In this document: positions 35,280-47,829 of the stretch, piece by piece
How the letters are laid out: each line of letters starts with the position of its first letter
How positions within the stretch are numbered: position 1 is the first letter of the stretch
Source: Lunularia cruciata
Lineage: Eukaryota > Streptophyta > Marchantiopsida > Lunulariales > Lunulariaceae
Assembly (NCBI GenBank): GCA_948567375.1
Contig: OX419757.1
Coordinates: 61,380,001 to 61,444,000, forward strand
Reading direction: 5' to 3'
DNA length: 64,000 bases
The notes under the pieces: model-generated
Databases searched by the model: none
Told to the model about the DNA's origin: nothing
What the model saw: only the letters and a program-made list of their open reading frames with translations
Position numbers and translations under genes: made by a program

Positions 35280-36178
35280 ATCTAACTCCTTATCTTCCGA
35301 CCGACTCTTCTCTAGTATCTCCAAGGGTAATTCCAAAGATATTTGCACTCCTATGTCATCTACTTTGGGTTTCACTCTTACATCCTTCTAAAGTTCATCT
35401 ATTTCCAATTTCACTAAGTCTAATCTAATCATGATATTATCTTCCACTTCCAAAATCTTCCTATCTACACGAGTTCTGAGACTAATCAGCAAGGTGTTCA
35501 AATCTTTATCCTTTGTATTTCTCCTCCTCATCTCCTGCACCAACAACTTCAACTTGTGCAGTCTTGTCTCTTCAATTTGCACACTAGCTTTTGAACTCAA
35601 CATCACGTTCATCTTCATCACTATCTCCTTCAATGGCTCTAGTCTCAATCTTCTTGACATGATCCTTATAGCTCTCCACTTTGTAGCCATTCTTCATGCG
35701 CTTTGACAAAAAGGCATCTCTCACTTCTTAGGTTTCTTTGGCTACTTCTCTCTTCCCCAAGAACGTGGCACCATGCTCTGTGCCTACTTTTCTCCCAAGT
35801 ACTAATCTCCAATCTGACTTTGTCCATCAAGCCGGATTTCCTCTCTTCCCTTCTTCCTCAGTGCAATCAAGACACTTACTCTTGATGATCTCAGTCATGA
35901 AACCTGGAAAACTAACATTCTAGTTCCATGGCAAGAATGTGATCCAAAGCCCGCTCAAGACCTTGATTCTCACAATCATATCTAACCTCCAAATTGCATG
36001 ATTTCTCACTATGAATTTGGAGTTCTTCTTCCCACCTCCCATCTCTCTCTCTTCCACTTTGGGTTGGGAACTATTCTTCCTACTGATTCCTAGATTAACT
36101 CTCTCGACTTCCTCTCAACACACCAGTGCATCTTTGACTTCCCTTCCCATGATCTTTTGCAGGACAACTTCTTAACGG
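35280..36178 (-). pseudogene. Diverged LTR-ORF fragment in G3
   Basis: Minus-strand fragments align with the C-terminal coiled coil (35388-35690, LHKLKLLVQEMRRR) and then directly with the N-terminal region (35703-36100, the segment around GNPARWTE and the GGGKKN start), so the middle of the protein is deleted. It is a more distant relative than G1, G2, G4 and G6. Confidence 0.65.
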
Positions 36179-37189
36179 TGTTGTCAAGAAAATAGCCCAC
36201 GTGTACCCTTGAGGCTTTTGGTGTGATAAATTTTCTTTTTCTCTTCTTGTTGTTGTAAGGAACATAGATTTATGTCAATATGTCTCTCACGTGGTTTATG
36301 TTACCTTGTTGCGGGGATATTTCCTATATTATTGTGCAGCCGAGAAAAGTTATGGTGTTATTAGCTCAAGGAGTCTTTTAATGTGGCTTGAGCCAAGAAA
36401 TAATGTTGGGTTGCATTAGCTCAGGTTTTGTTTTATGTTATTGGAATGAAGGAGTATTTGCCTTAGAAGAGGAGAAAAAAAGAGTCTTTGAGTTGGAAAT
36501 ACTTGGGAGGCTTTAGAGGAGTTGTGACAATGAAAAGTTTGGGGGAAAACAGCAGGAAAAAGTTAGAGGACAATGAATGAACTCAGCTCGGAAGGAGAGA
36601 AATTTTTGAGTGGAAAGGGTTCTGGACAGAGGAAGCTAGAGGAGACAATTCTCAAAAAAAGTGCTTCTGTCTGAAACAGACCAGGAAAAGGGTTTGGCAA
36701 AGGAGGAGAGCACTATCGAGGGTTTTTTTTGCAGGAAAAGAAGTCAAGGAGAGTTTTTGGCCTGATTAGAGAAGAAGGAGAGAGAAATCAGGAAGTGCAG
36801 GGGAGAAAAAGGGAGTCTTTGAAGGATTGGACAAGAGTTGGGGGAGAGAGAGATGAGGGTGGAAGGATAGTGAGCTCTAGAGGACTGGGACAGGAAGAAG
36901 AGGAGGGAAATTTTGAAGTGAAGGGGCTGGTTGAGAGGAGAGGAGATTTTTGGAATGAGAAGGTGTGCATGAACTGGAGAACCAATTGCAGGGGAGTGGG
37001 TTTTGGTGAAGTGAGAGATTATCGAAGGAGAGGGAAAGAGCTTTGGAGAAACATAGGGCTGGGCCTGGAATGCAAGAAAGGGAATTTTCACAAGGAAAAG
37101 AGGAGAGAGGGGAAGAAGGTGATGACATGAAGATTTCGAAGGAGAGAGGGGAAGAAGGTGATGACATGAAGATTTCGAAGGAGAGAGGG

Positions 37190-38055
37190 ATTGTGAGGAC
37201 TGCAAGAAGGGGAATTTTTGCAGGACTGTGAAGGGGTTTGTGAAGGCTGCAGGAAGATAATTTTTGTAGGAATGTGAAGTGGGTTTGTGAGGGCTACGGA
37301 AAGACAATTTTTGCAGGAATGTGAAGGGGTTTGTGAGGGTGCAAGAAGACAAATTTTGCAGCAATGTGAAGTGGTTTGGTGAGGCTGCAGGAAGGCAATT
37401 TTCACAAGACTGTGAAGGGGTTTGTGAGGGCTGCAGGAAGACAAATTTTGCAGCAATGTGAAGTGATTTGGTGAGGCTGCAAGAAGACAATTTTCGCAGG
37501 ACTGTGAAGGGTTTTGTGAGAGCTGCAGGAAGACAATTTTCGCAGGAATGTGAAGTGGTTTGGTGAGGGTGTAGGAAGGCAATTTTTGCAAGACTGTGAA
37601 GGGGTTTTGTGAAGGCTGCAAGAAGACAAATTTTGCAGGAATGTGAAGTGGTTTGGTGAGGGTGCAGGAAGACAATTTTCGCAGGACTGTGAAGGGTTTG
37701 TGATGACTACATAAAGACATTTTTTGCAGGAATGTGAAGGGGTTTGTGAGGCTGCAGGAAGACAATTTTTTCAGCAATGTGAAGTGGTTTGGTGAGGCTG
37801 CAGGAAGACAATTTTTGCAGGACTGTGAAGGGTTTTGTGAGGGCTGCAGGAAGACAATTTTTGCAGGAATGTGAAGTGGTTTGGTGAGGGTGTAGGAAGG
37901 CAATTTTTGCAGGACTATGAAGGGGTTTTGTGAAGGCTGCAAGAAGACAAATTTTGCAGGAATGTGAAGTGGTTTGCTGAGGGTGCAGGAAGACAATTTT
38001 CGCAGGACTGTGAAGGGTTTTGAGAGGGCTAGGAGAAAGAAAATTTTTGCAGGAG
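37190..38055 (+). repeat. P1 minisatellite, ~46-47 bp unit
   Basis: Repeated units alternate between GGAATGTGAAGTGGTTTGGTG and GGACTGTGAAGGGGTTTTGTG types, each followed by AGG.TGCAGGAAGACAATTTTT, giving a ~93-bp dimer. The 493-codon open frame on the minus strand over this block is produced by the repeat. Confidence 0.88.
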
Positions 38056-39602
38056 ATGCTAGGGCTTGAGACAGCAAGGCAAGGGAGGGTTTTCTTCTCA
38101 AAGGAATGGAGCATGTGCAGGAGAGAAGTGTTGGGACAGAAGAAAAATTTTTGCAAGAGATGCTAGGGCTTGAGACAGCAAGGCAAGGGAGGGTTTTCTT
38201 CTCGAAGGAATGGAGCATGTGCAGAAGAGAAGTGTTGGGACAAAAGGAAAATTTTTGCAGGAGGACTGTTAGGGCTTGAGAGTGCAAGGCAAAAGTTTTT
38301 CTTCTCAAGAGAGTGAAGGACTTTGCAGGAGAGAGAGGGCTGGGAGAAAGAAAATTTTTGCAGGAAGAAAAAGGGGTTTTGGTGAGGTGCAAGAAGGAGA
38401 AATTTCGCATGAATGTAAAGGCTGGGAAATTGCAGGAGTTGAAAGCTTGGACAGAGGGCAGATGTATGGAATGTAAGGGCAAGACTGTGAAGGGTTGTGA
38501 GTGGTTGGAGTAGAAAATTTTTGCAGGTCTGAAGGGTTTGTTGCATGAGTTGCATAAGGGAACTCTCACGAAGGTGAGAACAGGACTGATGAAGGAAGAT
38601 TTCTGTGGGAAAATGTGGATAGAGTGATGAAGGACAAAATGGGAGAGGAATTTTTGCAGGTCTGAAGGGGATTTGCTGCAGAATTTGCCGATGGGTAATC
38701 TCCCGAAGGTGAGGATAGGAGTGAAGAAGAAAGATATTATTTTATTTTTTTAGGAAATGTTGTGAAGAGTGACTGAACAGGCAGTGCTAGGAGCTAGTCA
38801 GCAAGAAGAGGAGGAGAATTTTGAAGTGGATCAGCTCATTTGGAGCGAGGATAAGAAAAAATTTGAAGTTGGTTGGCCTGTCTGAATGGAGTGAATCTGA
38901 TCTGCAAAACATGGCATAGGAGAATGAAGAGGTTCGGAGGGTGAGTTGCCTTGTCTGCGGTCGGACAGAGCATATGTGAAGTGCCAAGCTGAGTTGATGA
39001 GCAGTTGCAACCTTAGGGCAGGCATTGTCTTGACTAGAACTATTTGACTTATCCAACCTTGTGAACTTTGTTGTTGAAATTCCTGTGAATGATGAGTCTT
39101 GGAAGCAGATTTGTGTTATGAATTATGACTAGAGTTGAGGAAAACTCCATTCCAAGAGCTCTCAGTCCGGTCCATGTGAATAGCATAAGTAAATGATCTG
39201 GGTGCCCCGGGTTTATGTTCGGTTAGATCACTCAGTTGTTGTTTCTTTTATTTTATTAAAGGGCCACCTGACCTAGGTCTATGAACTGCCAGATCCCAAA
39301 CCATAGCTTGAACCTAACGTGAAAATAGAATATGAGACCAGGCAGAGGTAGAAACCATAACACCAGACTCTTATGACAAGATTAATTTTATGAAAGTCAA
39401 GGATAAAACGAAACCTTCAGGGAGAGCCAACCTCAGGGAAACTGAAACAACAAGTTCATATAGAGACAATTTCCCAACAATCCAAGAGTATGGCAGGAAT
39501 GTCAGTCTACGAGAAAGACCCAAAAGAAGGACAGTAGGGAAAAACTAAGCACAAGCAGCCATGTGCTTGGCGCACTCTCGAGACCAAACATTCTCCACGA
39601 CA
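38056..39602 (+). other. Non-coding remainder of P1
   Basis: Near 38040-38260 two ~120-bp direct repeats contain GCTTGAGACAGCAAGGCAAG and TTTTCTTCTC.AAGGAATGG. The rest shows no gene or RNA that I can identify. Confidence 0.5.
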
Positions 39603-39606
39603 AAGG

Positions 39607-40035
39607 CAATGGAAAATTGCTTGTCATCGCTTCATCTTTAACCCAAATTTTAAAATGGCACGTCTCCTCTATCTTTCTTCACTTTGAGTTTCTATGAAGA
39701 AATCACACCTCTTGCATGCTCCTGTCACTGTCAATTGTCCCTCACGCATATGCCCACCATTTTTGTGAATGGTTACTTCTTGAATGTCTCACCCCGAAGG
39801 AAAGTTGTTACATTGTCCTCACCTCGAGTTGAACACCCCTAAGACAAAGTCTCCTTACTTTGGGTTGCATGCTGATAAGGCAATTCTAAGTACCTTACCT
39901 TCTGACACAAAGTCACTTTACCTTGGGTTACACCCTGAGGACACCTTTCTTTGCCTTCTTCTGCCATATAGGTGCAATTTGACTTTGTCAGTACACTTCC
40001 TCTTCAAAAATAAGAAAAAAAATGTGGGTGCCACA
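39607..40035 (-). repeat. U3-side segment of G3
   Basis: Minus-strand counterpart of the start of the G LTR, ending (in plus sense) with AAAAAAATGTGGGTGCCACA. No gene. Confidence 0.8.
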
Positions 40036-40040
40036 ATCTT

Positions 40041-40286
40041 CAACAAGCCTAATGTGGAAAAGGAGAGTAGCAAGGTGGTTGATACTCTTATTTGAGTATG
40101 ACTACACCATTGAGGATAGGCTAAGGAAGAAACATGCAAATGCAGATTTGTTATCTAGGGCTTATGATCATGATGGAGATGAGCCAATGGATGATTCCTT
40201 TTTGGATGAGGAGCTCATGATAATCTCAATCACTCAAGAGGTTCCAATGGAGTACAAGGAGATTGTGGATTTTGTGACAAGAGGTA
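40041..40286 (+). pseudogene. RNase H end and linker of T2
   Basis: Resumes T2 pol after G3 (FNKPNVE, then TIEDRLRKKHANADLLSRAYDHDG) and stops at DFVTRG, where G5 enters. A 1-nt change after FNKPNVEKE alters the frame. Confidence 0.85.
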
Positions 40287-40734
40287 TGTGACAACCTAGC
40301 AAATATCACTTTTGTGGTAATCAGGTTAGTAAAGTTTGTTCCCATAAAGATACAAGTCAGAATTGGTCAAATACAAAGCAACTGTCACCAATGTGGTTCT
40401 TCTTAAGTCCTTTAGTCTCTCAGGTAGAAACCACACCCAAAAGAGAGTAACAAGCACTGACTCGTAGTCTTGTCATAACAATTTGTCACTTATAATCACA
40501 ACTTCATCAAATCTTGCCAAACAATCTTGATTGTGATGATTCAGATTCTCCTGAAAACAAAACTTCACTGCAAAACTACTTCACCTCAGAATTGTGTTAC
40601 ACTCTTCCACTAAAGGCACAACTTCCTTGATCAAAATTGCTTCACATCAACTCAACACTACACTCACAACTATAGAATGCTACCAACACTACAATTCCTC
40701 TCAGATCTGTCAAGGCATTGCTCCGATTGCACTT

Positions 40735-43700
40735 TGTGACAACTCGGCAAATATCACTTTTGCGGTAATCGGGTAAGTAAAGTTTGTTCCCACAGAGATA
40801 CGAATCAGAAATGTTCAAATACAAAGTCAAACAATAACAATGTAGTTCTTCTTGGTTGTGTCTTTAATCTCTCAGGTAGAAACCACACCCAAAAGAGAGT
40901 AACAAGCACTGATTTGCAGTCTTGTCACAAATTCACACTCCATAATCACAACTCCATCAAATCTTTCCAAACAATCTTGATTGTGATGATTTAGGCTCTC
41001 CCAAAAACGGCACTTCACTGCAAAACAACTTTGCCTCAGAATTGTGTTCCACCCCTCCACTAAAGGCACAACTTCCTCGATCAAAATTGCTTCACATCAA
41101 CTTCGCACTGCATTCACAAATGCAGAATACTACCAACACTACAATTCCTCTTAGATCTGTCAAGGCATTGCTTCGATTGCACCTCACTCAGGATCCAACA
41201 CATAGAATGAAGATCAAGGTTATGGAATCCAACATCCAACAAGCACTCTAACTTGCACTTCAAATTTCTCCAAACACTCACAAACACAATTGCAAAGTTG
41301 ATACTCAAAATCAAGCTCAAGCGACGAGCACTGCTTCACAACACTTTGCTTTATCTATTCTCAGAAATTATGAGCACTGAACAACATAATACTGCAAATG
41401 TCACTCTTAAATAGTGAAGCAATCGATAGTTCTAACAACTATACCGTTCTACAACAACTGTTCTAACCTGCAAATCCAAAATGAAAATGCACCTCTTCAT
41501 ATCTGCCTCTTCAAATCTCAAATCTATTACTAATCTGATCCGATGTCTACTTTGTCCTCGGCTTTCAAACCCAAACCCAAAGTAACTTTACTTCCTAATA
41601 TTCTGTCCTCGGGTTTCACAACTGCTAATTCTTCTTCCAGATCCAGCAATTCTCTTTCCTGATCTGAAATTCCACTAGTGGGTAATCTATCTAACTCCTT
41701 ATCTCCCGATCCACTCTTCTCTAATATCTCCATTGGTAACTCCGAAGACATTTGTACTCCTACGTTATTTACTTCGGGTTTTGTTTGAACATCTTTCCGA
41801 AGCTTTTCCATCTCTATTTTCACTAAGTCTAATCTAATTGAAATGTTGTCTTCTACTTCTAATATCTTCTTGTCTACCCGAGTTTTGAGACTAATCAACA
41901 AGGCGTTCATATCTGTGTCTTTTGCTTGTCTTTGCCTTGTCTCCTGCACCAACAACTTCAACTCGTGCAGCCTCGTCTCCTCAATCCAAATACTGGCTTC
42001 TGTACTTAGCATTGCATTCATTCTGAGGATAGTTTCCTTCACTAGCTCCAATTTGGTCTTCCTCTCTAGCTCTCAATCTGCAAGCTAGTCCTCTCTGTAC
42101 ATCACCAACTCCTCCTCGAACTCAGCTTTCACCGTCTCCTTCTCCTTCTCCTTATGTACAATCTTCTCCTCCTGATTATGAAGTAATTCTTATAGTCTTT
42201 CTTCTTCCTTATATTGTGCCGCCAACTCTCTTTGCCAGAGTTGCTTCTTCTCCTTGACACTCTCCATCACCTTATCAAGCTCCTGATCCTTTGATGCTAC
42301 CCTTGCCATAGCATGGATTACTTCTACTCTTGAATCAGCAAACTGCTGCTTCAAGATCTCATACTGCGCTACTTGTCTCTCCCTTGCTATAGCACTCTTC
42401 TTCACAAGATCCTCTTGATAATTTAATTCTCTCTTCAGGTCTTCGATTACCTGACTTCTTACTACTACCTCCGCTCGCAGTACTTCTCTTTCCTCCTCAC
42501 CTCGGGTTATACACTTCTTCAACTCCGAGTTTTCTTCTTCTAATCTCGCCAACACCTGCAATATAGTCTTTACCTCCGGACATGTCAACTGCATTTCTGT
42601 CTTCTTATGTTCTAACTTTACCAACAACGGATATACCACTTCCTGTAGGTACTCCACTCCATCACTCGGGATTACTTCTTCTTGTGTGGCCACTTCTCTT
42701 TGTACTTCATGTTCATCCGATACTCGCCTTCTTCTCTGTAGTCTTTGTATTGGAAGTGACGCTTCACTTCCCAAGCTTTCTCCTACCTCTTCCTTCACTT
42801 TACTCGGCCCTGCTTCACACTTCGCCTTACGTCTCGAGCAAATTCCTTGCTGTATGGCGATCTTCTTTTCCTCGAGCACAGTTACTTTGTCTTCCAATTG
42901 TGTGTTGTCTTCAGCCTCCATCTCGGCTTGCACTTCTTCTTTGTATTTGTTAGCCGCCGACACCGATGTCATCTCTCCCCCTTCATCACTATCACTGCTT
43001 GTATCTCCACTTTGCAATGTTAGCTCAGGTTCCTCCTCATGTTCCGAGTCTTCCATTTTGAGCTCGGTCTCTCCTTCTAAGTCTTTGTCCTCCAACTCAA
43101 TCACTATCATACTTCGGCTCGGGTTACTTCTCTGCACCTTTTGAGGTTTCTTGCTGTCTTCAGCTTCTCCTTGCCGACTCCTCTTCTTTGATTTTGGAGT
43201 GCTCGCTTCTATCTCCATGCTCTTATCCGTCTTCATGTAGTATATTCATCTGTGCTGCGGATTTGGAGAATGTATTGTTGTTCCTCCACGTCGACTTCTC
43301 TTCTCAAGTCGGGATGGAAGTGAGACACCATTCTGTTTTGCTCCGCCGAGTTGAGCAAATTCAACCCGAGGTAAAAATGTGCTGCAAACGGCACAATATA
43401 GTGTGGCGGGGACTTATCCCACAAATTCCACACCATCTGTCTTGTCCTTCCATGGAAGCACCTTGCCCAATTTATAGGTTCTCCTACAAAAAACTTATGG
43501 AAGAACACCGCTTGGTGTTTCATCACATAAGTTGTTCTCTCCGGCTTCAAGATTGCCATGAGAGCACTCACAATCCCTCTCTTCACTGGATCCTTGTAAC
43601 TCTCAACTTTATACCCATTCTTTGTTCTCTTTGACAAGAAAGCGTCTCTCACCTCCTGAGTTTCCTGAGCTATCTCTCCTTTCCCAAAGAATGTGGCTCC

Positions 43701-44519
43701 TTGCTCCAAGCCTGCTTCCTTCCCGAGTACAAGTCTCCAATCCGACTCTGTCCAGTGAGCCAGATTTCCTCTCTTCCCTTCTTCCTTGGGTCCATCGAGA
43801 CACTTACTCTTGATGATTTCTGTCATGAATCCTGGAAAACTTACATTCCAGTTCCATGCCAAAAATGTGATCCGAAGTCGGCTCAAGACTTTGATCCTTG
43901 CTATCACGTCTAACCTCCGAATCGCATGATTTCTCTCTGTGAATTTGGGGTTCTTCTTTCCTCCTCCCATCTCTTCTACTTTCTCACTCTCTCTTGATTT
44001 CACTCTCTTGACTTCTCCCTTGCGCACTAACACGATTCCAACTCTATTTCCCTTCCCCCAATCACCTGCAAGACGACTTCTCAACGGCGAAGGAAAATTA
44101 CTTGACATTTTGTCATTGCAAGTTTGATTTTTATAGAGTTGCGCTTCTTTGTCTTCCGTCACTTCAAGTTTCTACTAATAAATCACACCTCTGGCATGCA
44201 CCTGTCACTATCAATAAACCTTTGCGTGTTTAGGCCGCCAATTTTTAAACGGCCATTTCTTGAATTTCTTGCCCGACGAAAGGTTGTTAGACTATCTTTG
44301 CCTTGGGTTGAGCTCCCCTTGATACAAAGACATTTTACTTTGGGTTGTATGCTGACAGAGCATTTCTGAGTAGTTTGCCTTATGACCCGAAGTCACTTTA
44401 ATTCGGGTTTCACCCCGAAGACTCTATTCTTTGCATTCTTTGGCCATACAGGCACAATCCGACTTCTCTATACACTTCTTCTCCTTTATTTTAAAAAAAC
44501 AAAAAATGTGGGCACCACA
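40735..44519 (-). repeat. G6: giant solo LTR (3785 bp) inside G5
   Basis: Bounded by TGTGACAACTCGG and GGGCACCACA, flanked by CACTT on both sides (40730-40734 and 44520-44524). G5 sequence (GATTGCACTT, then CACTCAAGATC) is continuous across it. Confidence 0.94.
41530..44108 (-). pseudogene. LTR-encoded protein of family G (copy G6)
   Basis: The least damaged copy: from ATG (complement of 44106-44108) the N-terminal domain is open for about 290 codons; a 2-nt insertion near 43236 changes frame; then a 348-codon frame (42190-43236) and a 173-codon frame (41530-42051) follow in one phase, separated by a gap with stops near 42060-42190. It has a basic patch (KKRSRQGEAEDSKKPQK), an acidic linker, KAKCEAGPSKVKEEVGESLG, and a coiled coil to the end. 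It reads CAG at the codon that is TAG in G1 and G2. Confidence 0.78.
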
Positions 44520-44859
44520 CACTTCACTCAAGATCAAACACATAGAATAAAGATCAAGGTTGTGGAATCTAACATCCAACAAACACAATGACTTGCACTT
44601 CAAAATTCTCCACTTATTCACAAACACACACACAGAGTTGATACTCAAAATCAAGCTCAAGCGACGAGCACTAAAATCAGCACTTCACTTTATTTATTCT
44701 CAAAAATAATGAATACTGAACAACATATGACTACAAATGCTCCCTTTAAATAGGCAAAGTACTTGACAATTACTAACTAATATATTGTTTCCTAACAACT
44801 CTTTTTACTTGCAAATCCAAAATGACCATCTTCATATTTGGTGTTTAAATCTCAAAATT

Positions 44860-46790
44860 TTCACTACTCCGATCCAATGTCTACTTCTTCCTTGACTTCC
44901 AATCCCAAAGTAACCTCATATACTACTCTATCCTTGGGTTTCACAACTACTAAATCTTCTACTAATTCTAACACTTCTTCTTTGTGATCTACAATTCTTG
45001 TCATAGTTAACCTTTCTAAATCTTAATCTCCCAACCCACTCTTCTCTAATATCTCCAATGATAACTCCAAAGATATTTGTACTCCTATCTCATCAATTTC
45101 GGGCTTCACTCTTACATCCTTCTGAAGTTTATCTATCTCTAACTTAACTAAATCTAATCTAATCATGATATTGTCTTCCACTTCCAATATCTTCCTATCT
45201 ACACAAGTTCTTAGACTCATCAGCAAAGCATTCAAATCCTTATCCTTCACATTTCTTCTCCTCCAACTTCATTAACAACTGGCACACAACCTCCCACAGA
45301 TACTCTACTCCTTTGCTCTGATTTACCTTGACTTGTGGACTTTTCTCTTTCTTTGCTTCTTCTTCACTTGACACTCTTCTTTGTAGCCACAGTCGCCTTA
45401 TTAAGATGGATTCTTCAGTCTCCCAAATTCCACTCTCCACTTCCCTTCTTCTACTTGGCCCCGCCTCACATGTCACCTTCCTTCTGGAACGGACATCTCT
45501 ATGAATGATCACCGTCTTCTCCTCCTTCTCTGGAACTTCATCTTCTGGTCTCGGGTTACCTTCTTCTGCCATCTCCACCTTTCCTTCTTCCTCCTCTAGT
45601 ACCGGCTGCATCTCCACTCCATCTTCACTCTTGCTACTCACTTCACTAATTTGCAATGTGAGTTCAAGTCCTTCCTCCTTCTCCAAGTCTTCTGACTTGT
45701 ACTCAACTTCCCCTTCTGATTCTTTGCTTGACAACGCAATTACCACTAGTTCCTTCCTCGGGTTTATTTTTCTGGTCTTTCAAGGTCTTGTCGCTGCTAC
45801 TTCTTCTTCTTCTTCTTCTTCTTGTAGACTCCTCTTCTTCAACTTTGGAGTATTCACTCCCAAATGCATGCTCTGCACCATCTGCAGGTAGTACTCATCA
45901 TTGCTTTTGATCTGTAGAATGTATTGTTTCTTCCTTTGCATCAACATCTCTTTTCAAGTCAAGATGGAAGTGCAACACCATTTTGTGTCTTTCTGCCGGA
46001 TTCAGCTAATTCAATCCCAAATAGAAGTGGGCTGCAAACGGCACAATGTAGTGTGGAGGCGACTTGTCTTGCAAATTCCACACCATTTGTCTTATGCGTT
46101 GATGGAAGCACTTTGCCCAATTGATTGGTTCCCCTACAAACATCTTATGGAAGCACACCGCTTGATGTCTCATCACATAAGTTGTTCACTCTAGCTTGAA
46201 GATAGCCATCATTGCTCCTATGATGCCTCTCCTCACAGGGTCCTTGTAACTCTTGACTTTATAACCATTCTTTGTGTGTTTTGAAGAAAATGTATCTTGC
46301 ACTTCTTGGGTTTCTTCAGTTACTTCTCCTTTCTCCAAGAATGTGGCTCCTACTCCTCAACTGCCTCTCTTCCGAATACTAACCTCCAATCCAACTCTGT
46401 CCATCAAGCTGGATTTCCTCTCTAACCCTGTGCCTCAGGTCAATTGAGACATTTACTCTCAATGATCTTGGTCATGAAACTTGGAAAACTAAGGTTCCAA
46501 TTTCATGCTAGAATTGTGATCCAAAGTTGGCTCAAGACTTTGATTCTTGCATTCACATCTAATCTCTGAATTGTATGATTTCTCATTGCAAATTCCGAGT
46601 TCTTCTTTCCACCTCCTATCTTACTCTCTCTTCCACTTTGGGTTGGTGACTACTCTTTTGATTGACTCTCGGACTATCTCTCTTGACTTCCTCTCAATGC
46701 ACTAGTTCATCTCTTACTACACTCCTCCCTTTTCCACAATCTCCCTCAAGATGACTCCTTAATGGCAATGGGAAATACTTGTCATCTCTT
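44860..46790 (-). pseudogene. LTR-encoded protein of family G, divergent copy (G5)
   Basis: Fragments in the order of the other copies: N-terminal domain pieces (about 45900-46780, with the reverse strand of the WARCFH and HYIVPF segments), an acidic linker and RRKVTCEAGPSRRR (45240-45746), then the coiled-coil end (45023-45250). Many stops. The motif CEAGPS survives although flanking residues have changed, which suggests constraint before decay. Confidence 0.65.
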
Positions 46791-47203
46791 TGTCTCTATC
46801 TTGAATCTTATAGTGGTGCGCCTCCTCTGTCTTTCTTCACTTCAAGTTTCTACCAAGAAATCACACCTCCTGCATGCTTTTGTCACATTCAATTTTCCTG
46901 CACTCATAGGCCAGCCATTTTTATGTGCAGTACCTTCTTGAATGTCCAACCCCAAAGGAAAGTTGTTACACTTTCCTTGCCTCGGGTTGAGCGTCTCCAA
47001 GCCAAAGTCTCCTTACTTTGGGTTGAATGCTGACAGGACCACTCCGAGTACTTCATCTTTTGACACGAAGTCACTTTACTTTGGATTACCACCCAAAGAC
47101 ACCATTCTTTGCTTTTTGATGCCATACAAGCAGAATATAACTTCATATGTACACTTCTTCTTCAAAAATAAGAAAAAAACAAAAATGTGGGTACCACAAG
47201 GTC

Positions 47204-47829
47204 ACTATCCAAAAGGGATGCATGCTAGGGAGAAGAAGGCCCTTGTAGCAAGATATCAACCTAACATAATGGTGGAAGATATTCTTTTTCACCAAGGAGC
47301 AAATGGTCTACTTCAAAGAGCAATGGGTAAGGAAGAGTCTATCCTACTCATAAAGGAGTTTTCTGAAGGTTTAGTGAAGAGTCCATCATACTCATAAAGG
47401 AGTTTAGTGAAGGTTTAGTGTATGGAGTACACTTTGCAAGAAAGGTAACTACTTTCAAAATTCTAGATGAAGGTTACCATTGGAGAGGGATTTTCAAGGA
47501 TTGTTTTGATTATCGCAAAACTTGTCATGTTTGTTGAGCTTTTGCTAGAAAGTCTACTTCCACTACACCACTTAGATCAATTCCATTGCTAGGACCTTTT
47601 GAGAAGTGAGGAATTGATTTTGTAGGTCCTCTCAATAACACCTCAAGGAACAATCAGTAAATTGTGGTAGTTATTGATTACCTTACCTTACCAAGTGGGT
47701 TGAGGCTAGACCATTGAGGGACAAGAATGAAGATGAAGTTGGTAGATTTCTTTATGAACGCATTATCACTAGGTTTGGGTGCCTTTTGGAGTTGGTTTTT
47801 GATAGAGGAGGAGATTTTATAAATAACAT
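47204..47829 (+). pseudogene. Integrase remnant of T2
   Basis: Starts with the linker and zinc-finger part (DILFHQGANGLLQRAMGKEES), a short duplicated segment near 47370-47400, the core start GIDFVGPLN near 47610 and the second catalytic D region (LVFDRGGDF) near 47800. It ends at 47829, where a deletion joins it to the 3' LTR. Stops and a small insertion (TTACCTTACC) break the frame. Confidence 0.85.

Larger units (their letters stand above)
36179..39602 (+). mobile_element. P1: purine-rich repeat element inserted in G3
   Basis: Begins TGTTGTCAAGAAAATAG and ends CCACGACA, interrupting the G LTR at the point corresponding to its LTR frame start. Flanks are ACGG (36175-36178) and AAGG (39603-39606), a possible 4-bp duplication with one mismatch. 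It holds no pol and no credible gene, only purine-rich sequence with tandem repeats, so it may be a solo LTR or non-autonomous element. Its 5' end resembles TGTTGTCGGGAAAATAA at 50871. Confidence 0.6.
30558..40035 (-). mobile_element. G3: degenerate giant LTR unit carrying G4 and P1
   Basis: Left edge TGTGACTACCC at 30558, right edge GGGTGCCACA at 40035, flanked by ATCTT on both sides (30553-30557 and 40036-40040); the RNase H codons of T2 continue exactly across. Without its two inserts only about 2.27 kb of G sequence remains, so it is an old, internally deleted solo LTR read on the minus strand. Segments: 30558-31497, 35280-36178, 39607-40035. Confidence 0.88.
40287..47198 (-). mobile_element. 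G5: diverged giant LTR unit carrying G6
   Basis: Left edge TGTGACAACC at 40287, right edge GGGTACCACA at 47198; flanks AGGTA (40282-40286) and AGGTC (47199-47203). Without G6 about 3.1 kb remains. Read on the minus strand it contains a diverged LTR frame and no pol, so it is an old solo LTR. Confidence 0.85.

Noticed and set aside
37088-38569. 493-codon open frame on the minus strand
   Set aside because: It lies entirely over the P1 minisatellite and adjoining purine-rich DNA; the protein is a repetition of the DNA unit with no domain.
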